A stretch of 64,000 nucleotides of DNA from Candidatus Methylobacter oryzae (GTDB lineage: Bacteria > Pseudomonadota > Gammaproteobacteria > Methylococcales > Methylomonadaceae). The stretch is from the NCBI RefSeq assembly GCF_003994235.2, contig NZ_RYFG02000100.1:1-64000 (forward strand). Reading direction: 5' to 3'. The translations under genes and the position numbers were made by a program. The notes under the pieces are model-generated. The model searched no databases and had not been told where the DNA came from. It saw only the letters and a program-made list of their open reading frames with translations. This document shows positions 1 to 8,438 of the stretch, piece by piece (position 1 is the stretch's first letter; every line of letters begins with the position of its first letter).

Positions 1-100
1 GGAGCCGCTCCCGGCAGCTCCAGCACTTCTGACCTCCATGGATGGAGGAAATGCCGAGGACTGCCGGGAGCAGTCTCGGTCGCCATCCATGACAGTCGTA
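1..100. repeat. Nested palindromic intergenic repeat
   Basis: GCTCCCGGCAG (7-17) is repeated inverted as CTGCCGGGAGC (61-71). Between them lies a palindrome with 7-bp arms, CCTCCAT/ATGGAGG (33-48), and 59-75 is itself a palindrome with GACTGC/GCAGTC arms. This looks like a REP-type extragenic palindrome placed just downstream of the end of the minus-strand dehydrogenase gene. No coding potential is convincing here. Confidence 0.5.
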
Positions 101-150
101 AAATCTGGAAGGTCTGCCTATCGGAGTATTGCCCGCGTAGCAAGACCAAA

Positions 151-3036
151 TCAACCCTGCCCATTCTCCTGCAACGCCATCCGAATCACTTCCGCACTAT
201 GCAAACCATGCTGGCCGGTCAATTGCGCGATTTGCTCGCGGCAGCTGTAGCCGTCGGCGACTATCAGCGTATCGGGCGTTGCGGCACGTAGCGCCGGTAA
301 TAAAACCAGTTCGCCGATTTGCCGCGATATTTCGTATTTATCTTTTTCAAATCCGAATGAACCTGCCATGCCGCAGCAGCCCGAATCCAAATATTGCAAA
401 TCCAGGCCGAGCTTTCCGAGCACGATTTGATCGTCATCGGTTTTGATAATCGCTTTTTGATGACAATGGCCGTGCAGTATGGCCTTGCGCTGAAGAGCCG
501 GAAACCGGAAATCCGGCGCTTTCTTCAATAAAAATTCGTTAAAAAAATAGGTTTGCCGGCTCAACTGTTGCGCGGCTTCATCGTTTGGAAAAAGGTTGAC
601 CAATTCGTCGCGAAATACCGTCACACAAGCCGGTTCAAGTCCGACTACAGGAATACCGCTGTGAATTGCCTGCCGTAAATCGCTAACAATCCGCTGCAAT
701 TGACGCTTGGCCTGATCGAGCATGCCGAAATCGTATAAAGGCCGGCCGCAACAAATACGGCGTTCCGGAAGACGCACCTGAAACCCCGCCGCTTCCAGCA
801 CTTCGACCGCGGCTATCGCGGTTTCAGGATGGAAATAGTTGTTGAACGTATCCGGCCACAGAATGACTTGCTGACTTTGTTTGCCGGGTTCGCGGTGTTT
901 AAACCAGTGTATAAATGTTTCCGGCGCAAATTGCGGAATGCTGCGCTGCGGCGCGATGCCGCCCGCGTTTTTGATCAACCGACTAAAGCCCGGCGCTTGC
1001 GACAGCCAATTAACAGCTCCCGGCGCGTACGAAGCCAGCGCCGCCCAGCGGTTAATCCAGCCGAACGCATAAACCTCGCGCGGACGCCGTTTACGCTGGT
1101 AATAGTGCGACAGAAACTCGGCCTTGTAAGTCGCCATATCGACATTGACCGGACAATCGCCCTTGCAGCCTTTGCAAGCCAGGCACAGGTTCAGCGCATC
1201 TTTCATTTCCTCGCTTTGCCAAAGGTCCTTGATCACTTCACCGCGCATCGTTTCGAACAACAAGCGCGCCCTGCCCCGTGTGGAATGCTTTTCTTCGCGG
1301 GTGACTTTATAACTCGGGCACATGGTTTGGGAGTGATGCTGGCGGCAATTGCCGATGCCGACGCAACGCAAAATAACCCTGTCGAATCGGCCTTTGTCTT
1401 TCGGATACTGAAAATGCGTATCCCACTGTACCGGCTCGTAACCGGCGCCCAACCGCAGATTCTCGGTCGGCAGGTAAGCGTCGACGATCTTGCCGGGATT
1501 CATTTTGCCGTCCGGGTCCCAAATCGTTTTAAACTCCCGGAATGCCTGCACCAGCTCGTCGCCGAACATAAGCGGCAGGAATTCGGCTTTCGATTGACCG
1601 TCGCCGTGCTCGCCGGACAGCGAGCCGCCGTAGCCGACGACCAGATTAGCCGCTTCGTTTAAAAATGAATGGAAGCTTCGTATGCCCTCCTCCGTTTCCA
1701 GGTCGAAATCGATCCGGGTATGGATGCAGCCATCGCCGAAGTGGCCGTACAGGTCGCAAGCGTAGCCGAACTTTTCCAGCAGTTTGCGAAAATCGCGCAG
1801 ATAGTTTCCGACTTTATCGGGCGGCACCGCCGCATCCTCCCAGCCTTCCCAGGTAATCTTCTTGTTCGGTACATGAGCCGTTGCACCTAAACCGGACTCG
1901 CGCACTTTCCAGATCATTTTTTCTTCTTTCGGATTGTCGAACAGTTTCATCGTTGGCGGATTGCCCGCTTGCTTTAGCGCGTCCATGCAGGCAGTTGCCC
2001 GCGCGTCGGACTCGCTTTTATTGTTGCCGCCGAATTCGGCCAGCAGCCAACCGCCGCCGTCCGGCAATAACTGGACATCTTCGGGATGCAGGTTGATGGC
2101 TTTCATGTCCGCGACCAGATGATCGTCGATACCTTCAAGGCCGATCGGCTTGTGCTTGAGAACTTCCGGAACATGGTCGCCGGCGCTGAATACATCCGGG
2201 TAACCGAGCACCAGCAGCGAACGCGACGGCGGACTATCGACCAGCCGCAACGTGGCTTCCAAAATAACGACGCAAGAGCCTTCGCTGCCAACCAGCACGC
2301 GGGCGACATTAAAGCCGTTTTCCGGCAACAGTTCGTCGAGATTGTAGCCGGAAACGCGGCGGGGAATTTTCGGGTAGCGGTTTCGGATTCGGCCGGCTTG
2401 CCGGTCGCATAACGCTTTCAGTCGCGTGTAGATTTCGCCGCGCCGGCCGCCTTCGGCGACAATTCGTTCGAACTCCCGTATATCGGTCTTGCCGACTTTC
2501 AACCGGGTGCCGTCGTAAAGCAACACGTCCAGCTCTAGCACATTATCGACGGTCTTGCCGCCCATGACCGAATGCACGCCGCAGGAATTATTGCCGATCA
2601 TGCCGCCGAGCGTGTTATGCGTATGCGTCGACGGATCGGGCGCGAAAGTTAAATGATGTTTTTCGGCCGCATCGCGCAGCTCGTCCAGCACGCAGCCGGG
2701 CTCGACCCTGGCGGTTTTTTGACTGGGATTTAGATCGAGGATGCGGTTCAGGTATTTGGACATATCGATCACGACCGCCACATTACAGCACTGCCCGGCC
2801 AAACTGGTGCCGCCGCCGCGCGAGACAATCGGCGCGCCGTATTTATTGCAAGCCGCGACTGTCGCGATGACGTCATCGACCGATTTTGGGATGACCACGC
2901 CGATAGGTACTTGCCGGTAATTCGACGCATCGGTCGCATAGAGCGCGCGGCTGCTATTATCGAAGCGCACCTCGCCTTGAATGCTTCGGTTCAGTTCGTC
3001 GATCAGGGCGACTGTATCGATCATGGTGGGTGCCAT
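151..3036 (-). CDS. ydiJ: FAD-binding and Fe-S oxidoreductase, YdiJ-like (D-2-hydroxyacid dehydrogenase family)
   Basis: A 961-residue flavoprotein joined to an iron-sulfur module. Residues about 40-250 form an FAD_binding_4 (PCMH) domain, with RGGGTSLAGQ near residue 75 and a THNTLGGMIGNNSCG stretch near 145. A FAD-oxidase C-terminal domain with SGEHGDGQ follows. Near residues 600-670 are Cys clusters, including CLACKGCKGDCP, expected to hold 4Fe-4S centres. The C-terminus carries CCG motifs (ICCGRPLYD, GHCHQKA, DSGCCGMAGSFGFE). This is the domain order of E. coli YdiJ (1018 aa), reported as a D-2-hydroxyglutarate dehydrogenase that passes electrons to the respiratory chain. The substrate here is inferred from the family. 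The first ATG was used; codon 5 is also ATG. It stands alone, ahead of an inverted repeat. Confidence 0.85.
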   Translation of the reverse strand: MAPTMIDTVALIDELNRSIQGEVRFDNSSRALYATDASNYRQVPIGVVIPKSVDDVIATVAACNKYGAPIVSRGGGTSLAGQCCNVAVVIDMSKYLNRILDLNPSQKTARVEPGCVLDELRDAAEKHHLTFAPDPSTHTHNTLGGMIGNNSCGVHSVMGGKTVDNVLELDVLLYDGTRLKVGKTDIREFERIVAEGGRRGEIYTRLKALCDRQAGRIRNRYPKIPRRVSGYNLDELLPENGFNVARVLVGSEGSCVVILEATLRLVDSPPSRSLLVLGYPDVFSAGDHVPEVLKHKPIGLEGIDDHLVADMKAINLHPEDVQLLPDGGGWLLAEFGGNNKSESDARATACMDALKQAGNPPTMKLFDNPKEEKMIWKVRESGLGATAHVPNKKITWEGWEDAAVPPDKVGNYLRDFRKLLEKFGYACDLYGHFGDGCIHTRIDFDLETEEGIRSFHSFLNEAANLVVGYGGSLSGEHGDGQSKAEFLPLMFGDELVQAFREFKTIWDPDGKMNPGKIVDAYLPTENLRLGAGYEPVQWDTHFQYPKDKGRFDRVILRCVGIGNCRQHHSQTMCPSYKVTREEKHSTRGRARLLFETMRGEVIKDLWQSEEMKDALNLCLACKGCKGDCPVNVDMATYKAEFLSHYYQRKRRPREVYAFGWINRWAALASYAPGAVNWLSQAPGFSRLIKNAGGIAPQRSIPQFAPETFIHWFKHREPGKQSQQVILWPDTFNNYFHPETAIAAVEVLEAAGFQVRLPERRICCGRPLYDFGMLDQAKRQLQRIVSDLRQAIHSGIPVVGLEPACVTVFRDELVNLFPNDEAAQQLSRQTYFFNEFLLKKAPDFRFPALQRKAILHGHCHQKAIIKTDDDQIVLGKLGLDLQYLDSGCCGMAGSFGFEKDKYEISRQIGELVLLPALRAATPDTLIVADGYSCREQIAQLTGQHGLHSAEVIRMALQENGQG

Positions 3037-3079
3037 AACTTATGTCTCCGTGGAATCGTTAGCAGACAGCATGTGAAAA

Positions 3080-3150
3080 GGTAGGGTACGCATCGCGTAC
3101 CTTTTTGAGCTTTAATCCTGTTGAAAATGGTACGCAATGCGTACCCTACC
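3080..3150. repeat. 22-bp inverted repeat, REP-like
   Basis: The left arm at 3080-3101 begins GGTAGGGTACGC and the right arm at 3129-3150 ends GCGTACCCTACC. The arms match at 21 of 22 positions and enclose a 27-nt loop. It lies between the convergently spaced ends of the ydiJ-like promoter region and the enolase-superfamily gene. It could be a terminator-like structure for either strand or a mobile palindromic repeat. Confidence 0.6.
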
Positions 3151-3166
3151 GAATGAAGCAATATCC

Positions 3167-4282
3167 TCACACCGCATACCGCACCGCATCCGCATGCTTA
3201 AACTCCAGCCCTAACCCCGGCCGTGAAAGATCGGGAATCAACTCGCCATTGACCGGTTCAAGCGCACCGTCGAACAGCATTTTTTCTATCCGGACATGAT
3301 CGTAAAAATATTCCAGATGCCGTAGCGGTTGCGCTGCACAACACGGATGAACATGTATCGACGGCGCACAATGGCTGGACAGCGGTAAGTTAAAGGCCTG
3401 ACAAAGCACGGCCGCTTGCATGAAGCCGGTAATGCCGGCGCAACGGGTGGCGTCGGCCTGCAACACGTCGACCGCGCCGGCTTGCAGCATGCGCCGGAAG
3501 TAAAAACTGTCATAGCCGTATTCGCCGGCGCTGATGTCGATGCCCGGCGGCGCACTGTCGCGTATCAAGCGCAAGCCTTCCAGGTCGTCGCTGGATACAG
3601 GCTCCTCGAACCACGACACGCCCGCATCGGCAAAAGCTTGCGCCATCGCCAGCGCCTGCTTGCGCGAATATGCGCCATTCGCATCGACGAACAACTCGTT
3701 GTTCAGCCCGATTGCATCTCGCGCTGCGGCGACCCTGCTGACATCGTGCCCCGGCTCGCTGCCGACTTTCATTTTGACACGGGTTATGCCGCTACCGGTC
3801 CAATCCGCAAGCTGTTCTTGCAAAGCCTCGACCGAATAGCAAGTAAAGCCTCCGCTGCCGTAAACCGGAACTCTTGTGCGCACCTGGCCCAACAACGATA
3901 CCAGCGGTAGATCGAGCAGCTTCGCTTTTAAATCCCATAGCGCGTTATCGACCGCCGAAATCGCCATTGAACAAATGCCCGGCCGGCCCAAATTGCGGAT
4001 TCTTGCAATCATCGCCTGCCGGCAATAGCCGACAGCCAGCGCGTCGCAACCGGCAACCGCCTCGGCAAGACTATCGTTAATCAACTTTGCGGTGGCGGTA
4101 TCGGCATAGCTGAAACCGATGCCGGTCTTGCCGTCTGCGTCGGCCTCGACCAATACCAGCGTGGTCGACGTCCAAGCCAGCGTGCCGTCCGCTTCCGGCG
4201 TGGCGGTCGGGATGCAATAAGCCGAACTTCGTACCCCGGAGATAGGCGGACCGTTGAAATTGATGCGGCTGCTTCGGTCCAT
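3167..4282 (-). CDS. Enolase-superfamily enzyme (mandelate racemase/muconate lactonizing type)
   Basis: A 371-residue protein with the capping N-terminal domain (about 1-125) and the (beta/alpha)7-beta barrel of the mandelate racemase/muconate lactonizing group. The catalytic set is complete and keeps the spacing of mandelate racemase: KMK at 170-172, metal ligands Asp200, Glu226 (in WFEEP) and Glu254 (in SAGEYGYD), and an Asp277/His304 dyad. That pattern favours a racemase or acid-sugar dehydratase over a cycloisomerase, but the substrate cannot be told. It lies 12 nt downstream of a thiamine-diphosphate enzyme on the same strand, so the two are probably cotranscribed and may act on related oxo or hydroxy acids (inference). 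Confidence 0.85.
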   Translation of the reverse strand: MDRSSRINFNGPPISGVRSSAYCIPTATPEADGTLAWTSTTLVLVEADADGKTGIGFSYADTATAKLINDSLAEAVAGCDALAVGYCRQAMIARIRNLGRPGICSMAISAVDNALWDLKAKLLDLPLVSLLGQVRTRVPVYGSGGFTCYSVEALQEQLADWTGSGITRVKMKVGSEPGHDVSRVAAARDAIGLNNELFVDANGAYSRKQALAMAQAFADAGVSWFEEPVSSDDLEGLRLIRDSAPPGIDISAGEYGYDSFYFRRMLQAGAVDVLQADATRCAGITGFMQAAVLCQAFNLPLSSHCAPSIHVHPCCAAQPLRHLEYFYDHVRIEKMLFDGALEPVNGELIPDLSRPGLGLEFKHADAVRYAV

Positions 4283-4294
4283 CGCGTCTCCGGC

Positions 4295-6061
4295 TTAAGA
4301 AAAGATTTGTTTAACCGAAGCCTTGATAATACCGGCCGAGTCCGGGTCGCCCTGCAAAATCGCCGAACTATAGGCTTTCGCCTGCTTGAAGGTGATATGC
4401 GGCGGCAACGGCGGCACGTCGGGATCGGCAAAAACTTCAAGCACGACCGGGCGGTCGGCGCTCAGTGCGCGGTCCCAGGCATCGGCCAATTGTTCCGGTT
4501 GGTCGACGCGGATGCCCATCAGGCCGATCAACTCCGCGTAATGCGCATACGGAAAATTCGGCAAATCCTGAGAAGCCTTGAATTTAGGATCGCCTTCCAT
4601 CGCGCGTTGCTCCCAGGTGACTTGGTTCAAATCGCGATTATTCAAGACCATGATGACCAGGCGCGGATCGCTCCAACGCTGCCAATATTTGCCGATCGTG
4701 ATCAGTTCGTTCATGCCGTTCATTTGCATCGCACCGTCGCCGATCAGCGCAATCGCGACGCGGTCGGGATGGGCAAACTTGGCCGCAATCGCATAAGGCA
4801 CGCCCGGTCCCATTGTCGCCAGCCCGCCGGACAACGAAGCCATCATGCCTTGGCGGATTTTCAGGTCGCGAGCGTACCAGTTCGCGGCGGAGCCGGAATC
4901 GCAGCTGATAATGCAGTTATCCGGCAGCCGAGGGGACAATTCCCAGAACACGCGCTGCGGGTTGATCGGATCGGCCGACTCCATCGCCCGGCTCTCCATC
5001 GTGTCCCACCACCGCCGGATATGCCGTTCGATACGGTGACGCCAACTGCGGTCTTCTTTCCGCTTCAACAACGGCGTCAGCAGCCTGAGCGTTTCGGCGC
5101 TGTCGCCGATCAGGTTGACTTCCATCGGGTAGCGAATGCCGATCATGCGGCCGTTAATATCGATTTGCACACCCCGCGCCTGGCCTTCTTCCGGTAAAAA
5201 CTCGGAATACGGAAAGCTCGAACCGATCATCAGCAGTGTGTCGCATTCCATCATCATGTCGTAGCTGGGCTTGGTGCCCAGCAAGCCGATAGAACCGGTC
5301 ACATAAGGAAGGTCGTCGGGCAGCGCGGCTTTGCCGAGCAAGGCTTTGGCAACGCCGGCCCCGAGCAGGTCGGCGACTTCCATGATCTCGTCGGTCGCAT
5401 GCAGCGCGCCGGCGCCGACCAATATCGCGACTTTTTCTCCGGCGTTCAGCACGTCGGCGGCATGTTGCAATTCCCTGGCGTGCGGCACGGTCAAAGGCGC
5501 TTCGTAGCCGAGGCCTGAAGGTACGCTGCCATGTTCGTGCGGCGGCTTTTCGGCCTCCATTTCCTGCACGTCGTTAGGCACGATGATGCAGCAGACGTTG
5601 CGTTCGTTCTGGGCAATGCGCATCGCACGGTCGATAATATGGCGCATTTGCGAAGGCGTGGTGACCATATGCACGTATTCGTGAGCGACATCCTTGAACA
5701 AGGACATCAGGTCGACTTCCTGCTGGTAATTTCCGCCCAAGGCCATGCGTTTTTGCTGGCCGACAATTGCGACGACAGGCTGATGATCGAGCTTGGCGTC
5801 GTACAAGCCGTTTAGCAAATGAATCGCGCCGGGACCGGACGTCGCCAGACAAACGCCGACTTCGCCGGTAAACTTGGCGTGCGCGCAAGCCATGAATGCA
5901 GCCATTTCTTCATGCCGGACTTGCACGAAATCAAGCTTGTCGGAACCGCGGTTCAGTGCGCCCATGATGCCGTTAATGCCGTCGCCCGGATAGCCGAAAA
6001 CGCGTTTGACGCCCCAGTCGGATAAGCGACTTACCAAGAAATCGCTGACGTTTCCAGTCAT
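4295..6061 (-). CDS. Thiamine-diphosphate-dependent enzyme, pyruvate oxidase (PoxB)-like
   Basis: A 588-residue protein with the three domains of the pyruvate oxidase/acetolactate synthase family. The N-terminal PYR domain carries the cofactor-activating Glu51 in VRHEEM. A central domain follows (about 190-340). The C-terminal PP domain has the ThDP/Mg motif from GDG at 442-444 to NN at 475-476. Its best overall likeness is to PoxB-type quinone-dependent pyruvate dehydrogenases and related enzymes annotated only as thiamine-pyrophosphate-requiring. Whether it makes acetate from pyruvate, or acts on another 2-oxo acid linked to the neighbouring enolase-superfamily enzyme, is open. Its ATG overlaps the stop of the upstream metallothionein-like gene by 4 nt, which suggests translational coupling. 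Confidence 0.82.
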   Translation of the reverse strand: MTGNVSDFLVSRLSDWGVKRVFGYPGDGINGIMGALNRGSDKLDFVQVRHEEMAAFMACAHAKFTGEVGVCLATSGPGAIHLLNGLYDAKLDHQPVVAIVGQQKRMALGGNYQQEVDLMSLFKDVAHEYVHMVTTPSQMRHIIDRAMRIAQNERNVCCIIVPNDVQEMEAEKPPHEHGSVPSGLGYEAPLTVPHARELQHAADVLNAGEKVAILVGAGALHATDEIMEVADLLGAGVAKALLGKAALPDDLPYVTGSIGLLGTKPSYDMMMECDTLLMIGSSFPYSEFLPEEGQARGVQIDINGRMIGIRYPMEVNLIGDSAETLRLLTPLLKRKEDRSWRHRIERHIRRWWDTMESRAMESADPINPQRVFWELSPRLPDNCIISCDSGSAANWYARDLKIRQGMMASLSGGLATMGPGVPYAIAAKFAHPDRVAIALIGDGAMQMNGMNELITIGKYWQRWSDPRLVIMVLNNRDLNQVTWEQRAMEGDPKFKASQDLPNFPYAHYAELIGLMGIRVDQPEQLADAWDRALSADRPVVLEVFADPDVPPLPPHITFKQAKAYSSAILQGDPDSAGIIKASVKQIFS

Positions 6062-6249
6062 AAGCTGCCTCCCTTTGCTTCAGGCATGCAGTCCGAATGT
6101 CCGCAATTACATGCTTCATCGTCCGGCTGTTCCTCGCAGCCGGTGCTGCAATATGCCTGTCCAGGCTCTACTTTGCAGGCGCAGCCGGGACGAGCGCAAC
6201 GGGTTATGTCGTCTTCTTGATCTGTCGGGTTGTTTGTTACTGTTGCCAT
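6058..6249 (-). CDS. Small Cys-rich protein, prokaryotic metallothionein-like
   Basis: A 63-residue protein with Cys in a CARPGCACKVEPGQAYCSTGC arrangement followed by ACNCGHSDC. It resembles BmtA/SmtA-type bacterial metallothioneins, which sequester Zn, Cd or Cu through Cys and His. It has nine Cys and one His in the core, and an acidic N-terminal tail. AGGAGA sits just upstream of the ATG. It is the first gene of an apparent three-gene transcript, with the ThDP enzyme overlapping its stop codon by 4 nt. Metal binding is inferred from composition and spacing. Confidence 0.75.
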   Translation of the reverse strand: MATVTNNPTDQEDDITRCARPGCACKVEPGQAYCSTGCEEQPDDEACNCGHSDCMPEAKGGSL

Positions 6250-6552
6250 AATCTTCTCCTGGGAAAATTTTTAACAATTAAAAATTTCCGAACCTGAAAA
6301 TTGGCGGAAACTTGTCCTAGATTTTTATGACCTGTCTTTTTGAAACTCCGGCAGGGTTTACCGGCACTGCGAACAAATAATTCTTTGCAAAAGTTTATAC
6401 GCGAAAATTTTTCAGCCTTATGTACGTTAAATAACGCTGAATTAAAATAATTTTGCGGTAGTTGGATACTATTGCAATAAGCCGTCTGTTAACGCTCAGA
6501 ACCTCGTAACGGTTCCGAACCGTTACGAGAATAGATGACTTTGTTGTTGCCG
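6250..6552. promoter_or_regulatory. 303-nt leader region of the metallothionein-led operon
   Basis: No gene is seen. On the minus strand, 13-32 nt upstream of the metallothionein start, lies a near-perfect inverted repeat: GGAAAATTTTTAA at 6262-6274 against TTAAAAATTTCC at 6278-6289, with one bulged A. It could be an operator or an RNA hairpin close to the ribosome-binding site. The segment also holds a separate hairpin at 6503-6529. Confidence 0.4.
6503..6529 (-). terminator. Strong hairpin downstream of the subtilase gene
   Basis: A 27-nt perfect palindrome with arms CTCGTAACGGTTC and GAACCGTTACGAG around one central base. It lies 23 nt past the stop of the minus-strand protease gene. No T-run follows, so it is not a textbook intrinsic terminator, but its position suits transcript end protection or termination. 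Confidence 0.45.
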
Positions 6553-8076
6553 TCAGGCATAGGTAGGAAGCGTTGAAGCAACGCCAACCAAACTCAAGGG
6601 CGTCGCGGTTTGAGTAATATCGGCAACGACTTGATCCGCTATTTGGTTAATGCTGTAATCGGGATGAAGATTTTTGACAGCCTGCTCGACTACGGCCGCT
6701 TCGGCAGCGGTCAAGGGCGTTGCCATCGAAGTGCCCGATTCGGTTACGACCTGCCCTATCGCATTGTAGCCTTGTAGTTTGACGCCTGGCGCGTCGACAT
6801 AATTATAAGCAGTCGAACTTCCCGCCCGATTGCTAAAACCGGCCAACGTCATTGCTGAGCCCGATTGCTGCGTAGCGCCAACCACGACCACGTCGTTTAC
6901 ATTTTGCGCATAGGCTCCCGGATAATCGGGCGATCTGGCACCGCTGTTACCGGCTGCAATTGCAACGACTACGCCATGGCTGGAGGCATATTGCAGTGCC
7001 GATTGCAAAGTCGAATCCGGCGACGATAATCCGCCCAACGACATATTGATGACATTCGCTCCGTGGTCCACCGCATAGGTCACCGCGGCGGCAATGTCGT
7101 TATTGCTCCCCTTCCCCGAAGCATCCAAGGCTTTCAAGACCATCAGTTGCGCATCGTAAGCTCCGCCGATCACGCCGTTATTGTTAGAACTCGCCGCCGC
7201 TACCAGTTCGCTTGCAGTAAACGACCCGTGTCCGTTATCGTCCTGAACATTATTGTTGTTATCGATGAAATTCCAATTGTACCGGCTCAGGTTATGCGTT
7301 AACGCACTATTATGCAGGTCAACGCCGGTGTCGATGTCGGCGATGACTATGTTTTTCCCGGTGTAGCCCGCCGCCCAGGCATCCTGGAATTTTACCGAAT
7401 TAATGCCCCATTCCTCGGCTATAGGCGGAGCAATATCGGGAAGCGCTACACCTGTCGCCAAATCCAAGGCCTTCACAACGCTAATTTCTCCCAAACCGCT
7501 ACTGCTGCTCCATGAATGGGTATTGGATGGTTCGGAAACAGGAGTTGTGGTTGTCGGCACGGACGTTGGCGTTGGAAACGTAACGTTACGAAGATGATTG
7601 TTCAAATAATGGTCGACTTCCGTCACCACGCCGGCAGCATTGGTATGGGTAACGGTATTTAGTTGGTTATTCGTATAGGAAAATGTATCGGTCTCGAATA
7701 TTCCTTGAGCATTAGCGCGTGTTTCGGTAGCGAGCTGGTGCTGAGCGTTGTAGCTGAACGAGTCGGTTTCGGTAACAGTCCGGCCATCCGCCGCATATCG
7801 CGTTTTCGAGAGCAGTGTATTGTCGGCATCGAACACGCTGACCGTATTCAATATGCCGCCGACATAATCGCTCTCGGTAGTGCCGCCTTGCGCATTCGGC
7901 AACAATTTAGCGACGTACCCGAATCCATGGACATCCTGTTCCAGTAAAGTCCCCGAAATGTTGTATATGTTCTCAACCAATAGCCCGCTACCGGTAAAGC
8001 CCGTCAATTCGTAACCCTGAATACTGCCATCCGCAGCGTAGATAGCGGATTTATTGAAAAAATAGCCGTTTAGCAT
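6553..8076 (-). CDS. Subtilisin-like serine protease (S8) with repeat-containing N-terminus
   Basis: A 507-residue protein. Residues about 225-500 form a peptidase S8 domain with the full triad: Asp249 (DIDTGVDLHN), His283 (NGHGSFTA) and Ser450 (GTSMATPLTA), plus Asn377 of the oxyanion hole in AGNSG. Residues 1-168 contain short degenerate repeats of the kind Y-x-N-x-QL-x-T-x-T-x-x-NA-x-G, reminiscent of YD/RHS-type or calcium-dependent secreted-protein repeats. A Thr/Pro/Ser linker (168-190) follows. No Sec signal peptide or type I secretion glycine-rich nonapeptide is visible, so export is unclear. CAGGAG precedes the ATG. It stands alone. Confidence 0.85.
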   Translation of the reverse strand: MLNGYFFNKSAIYAADGSIQGYELTGFTGSGLLVENIYNISGTLLEQDVHGFGYVAKLLPNAQGGTTESDYVGGILNTVSVFDADNTLLSKTRYAADGRTVTETDSFSYNAQHQLATETRANAQGIFETDTFSYTNNQLNTVTHTNAAGVVTEVDHYLNNHLRNVTFPTPTSVPTTTTPVSEPSNTHSWSSSSGLGEISVVKALDLATGVALPDIAPPIAEEWGINSVKFQDAWAAGYTGKNIVIADIDTGVDLHNSALTHNLSRYNWNFIDNNNNVQDDNGHGSFTASELVAAASSNNNGVIGGAYDAQLMVLKALDASGKGSNNDIAAAVTYAVDHGANVINMSLGGLSSPDSTLQSALQYASSHGVVVAIAAGNSGARSPDYPGAYAQNVNDVVVVGATQQSGSAMTLAGFSNRAGSSTAYNYVDAPGVKLQGYNAIGQVVTESGTSMATPLTAAEAAVVEQAVKNLHPDYSINQIADQVVADITQTATPLSLVGVASTLPTYA

Positions 8077-8389
8077 AGTATTTGTTGCTCCTGATTAATG
8101 AATTCCACCACCAACATATCCTTGCCAATTTAAGGCATTGATCCCGGCAGTGATTTTTAAGCGGCAAATACTGGAAAGCGCTTCGCTATGCATTATTCGA
8201 CAGCCAAGACTTTCGTGTTTACCGTTAAATACGATTAAAAACCAACGGCAGGTTTCTAAGTTTGAGTCTCAAACCGGCCTTCCGTTTTGTTGAGCGTAAA
8301 AGCTACTTTCATGCCACAATTTATCAACCGGCATAACATCAAGAAAACCAAATAACATTGCTGAATATGAACACTGACTGGAACGAGCA
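8077..8389. other. Intergenic region between mprF and the subtilase
   Basis: This is the upstream region of the minus-strand protease gene. I see no gene or RNA. Only the ribosome-binding site of the protease (CAGGAG near 8090) and the hairpin beyond 8390 can be pointed to. Confidence 0.4.
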
Positions 8390-8432
8390 AGAGGTTGAAA
8401 AAAACCGAAGTCAAAGGTTTTTTTCAACCTCT
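8390..8432 (-). terminator. Hairpin terminator after mprF
   Basis: A perfect 17-bp inverted repeat (AGAGGTTGAAAAAAACC against its complement) with a 9-nt loop, starting 6 nt beyond the mprF stop codon. The T-run is inside the descending arm on both strands, so it could stop transcripts in either direction. Confidence 0.6.
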
Positions 8433-8438
8433 CTACGT

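Noticed and set aside
829..1662. Long plus-strand reading frame of 277 codons
   Set aside because: It lies fully antisense inside the YdiJ-like gene and its translation has no recognisable protein features.
4307..5197. Plus-strand reading frame of 296 codons
   Set aside because: Antisense to the ThDP enzyme, whose motifs are complete; the frame is a by-product of codon bias.
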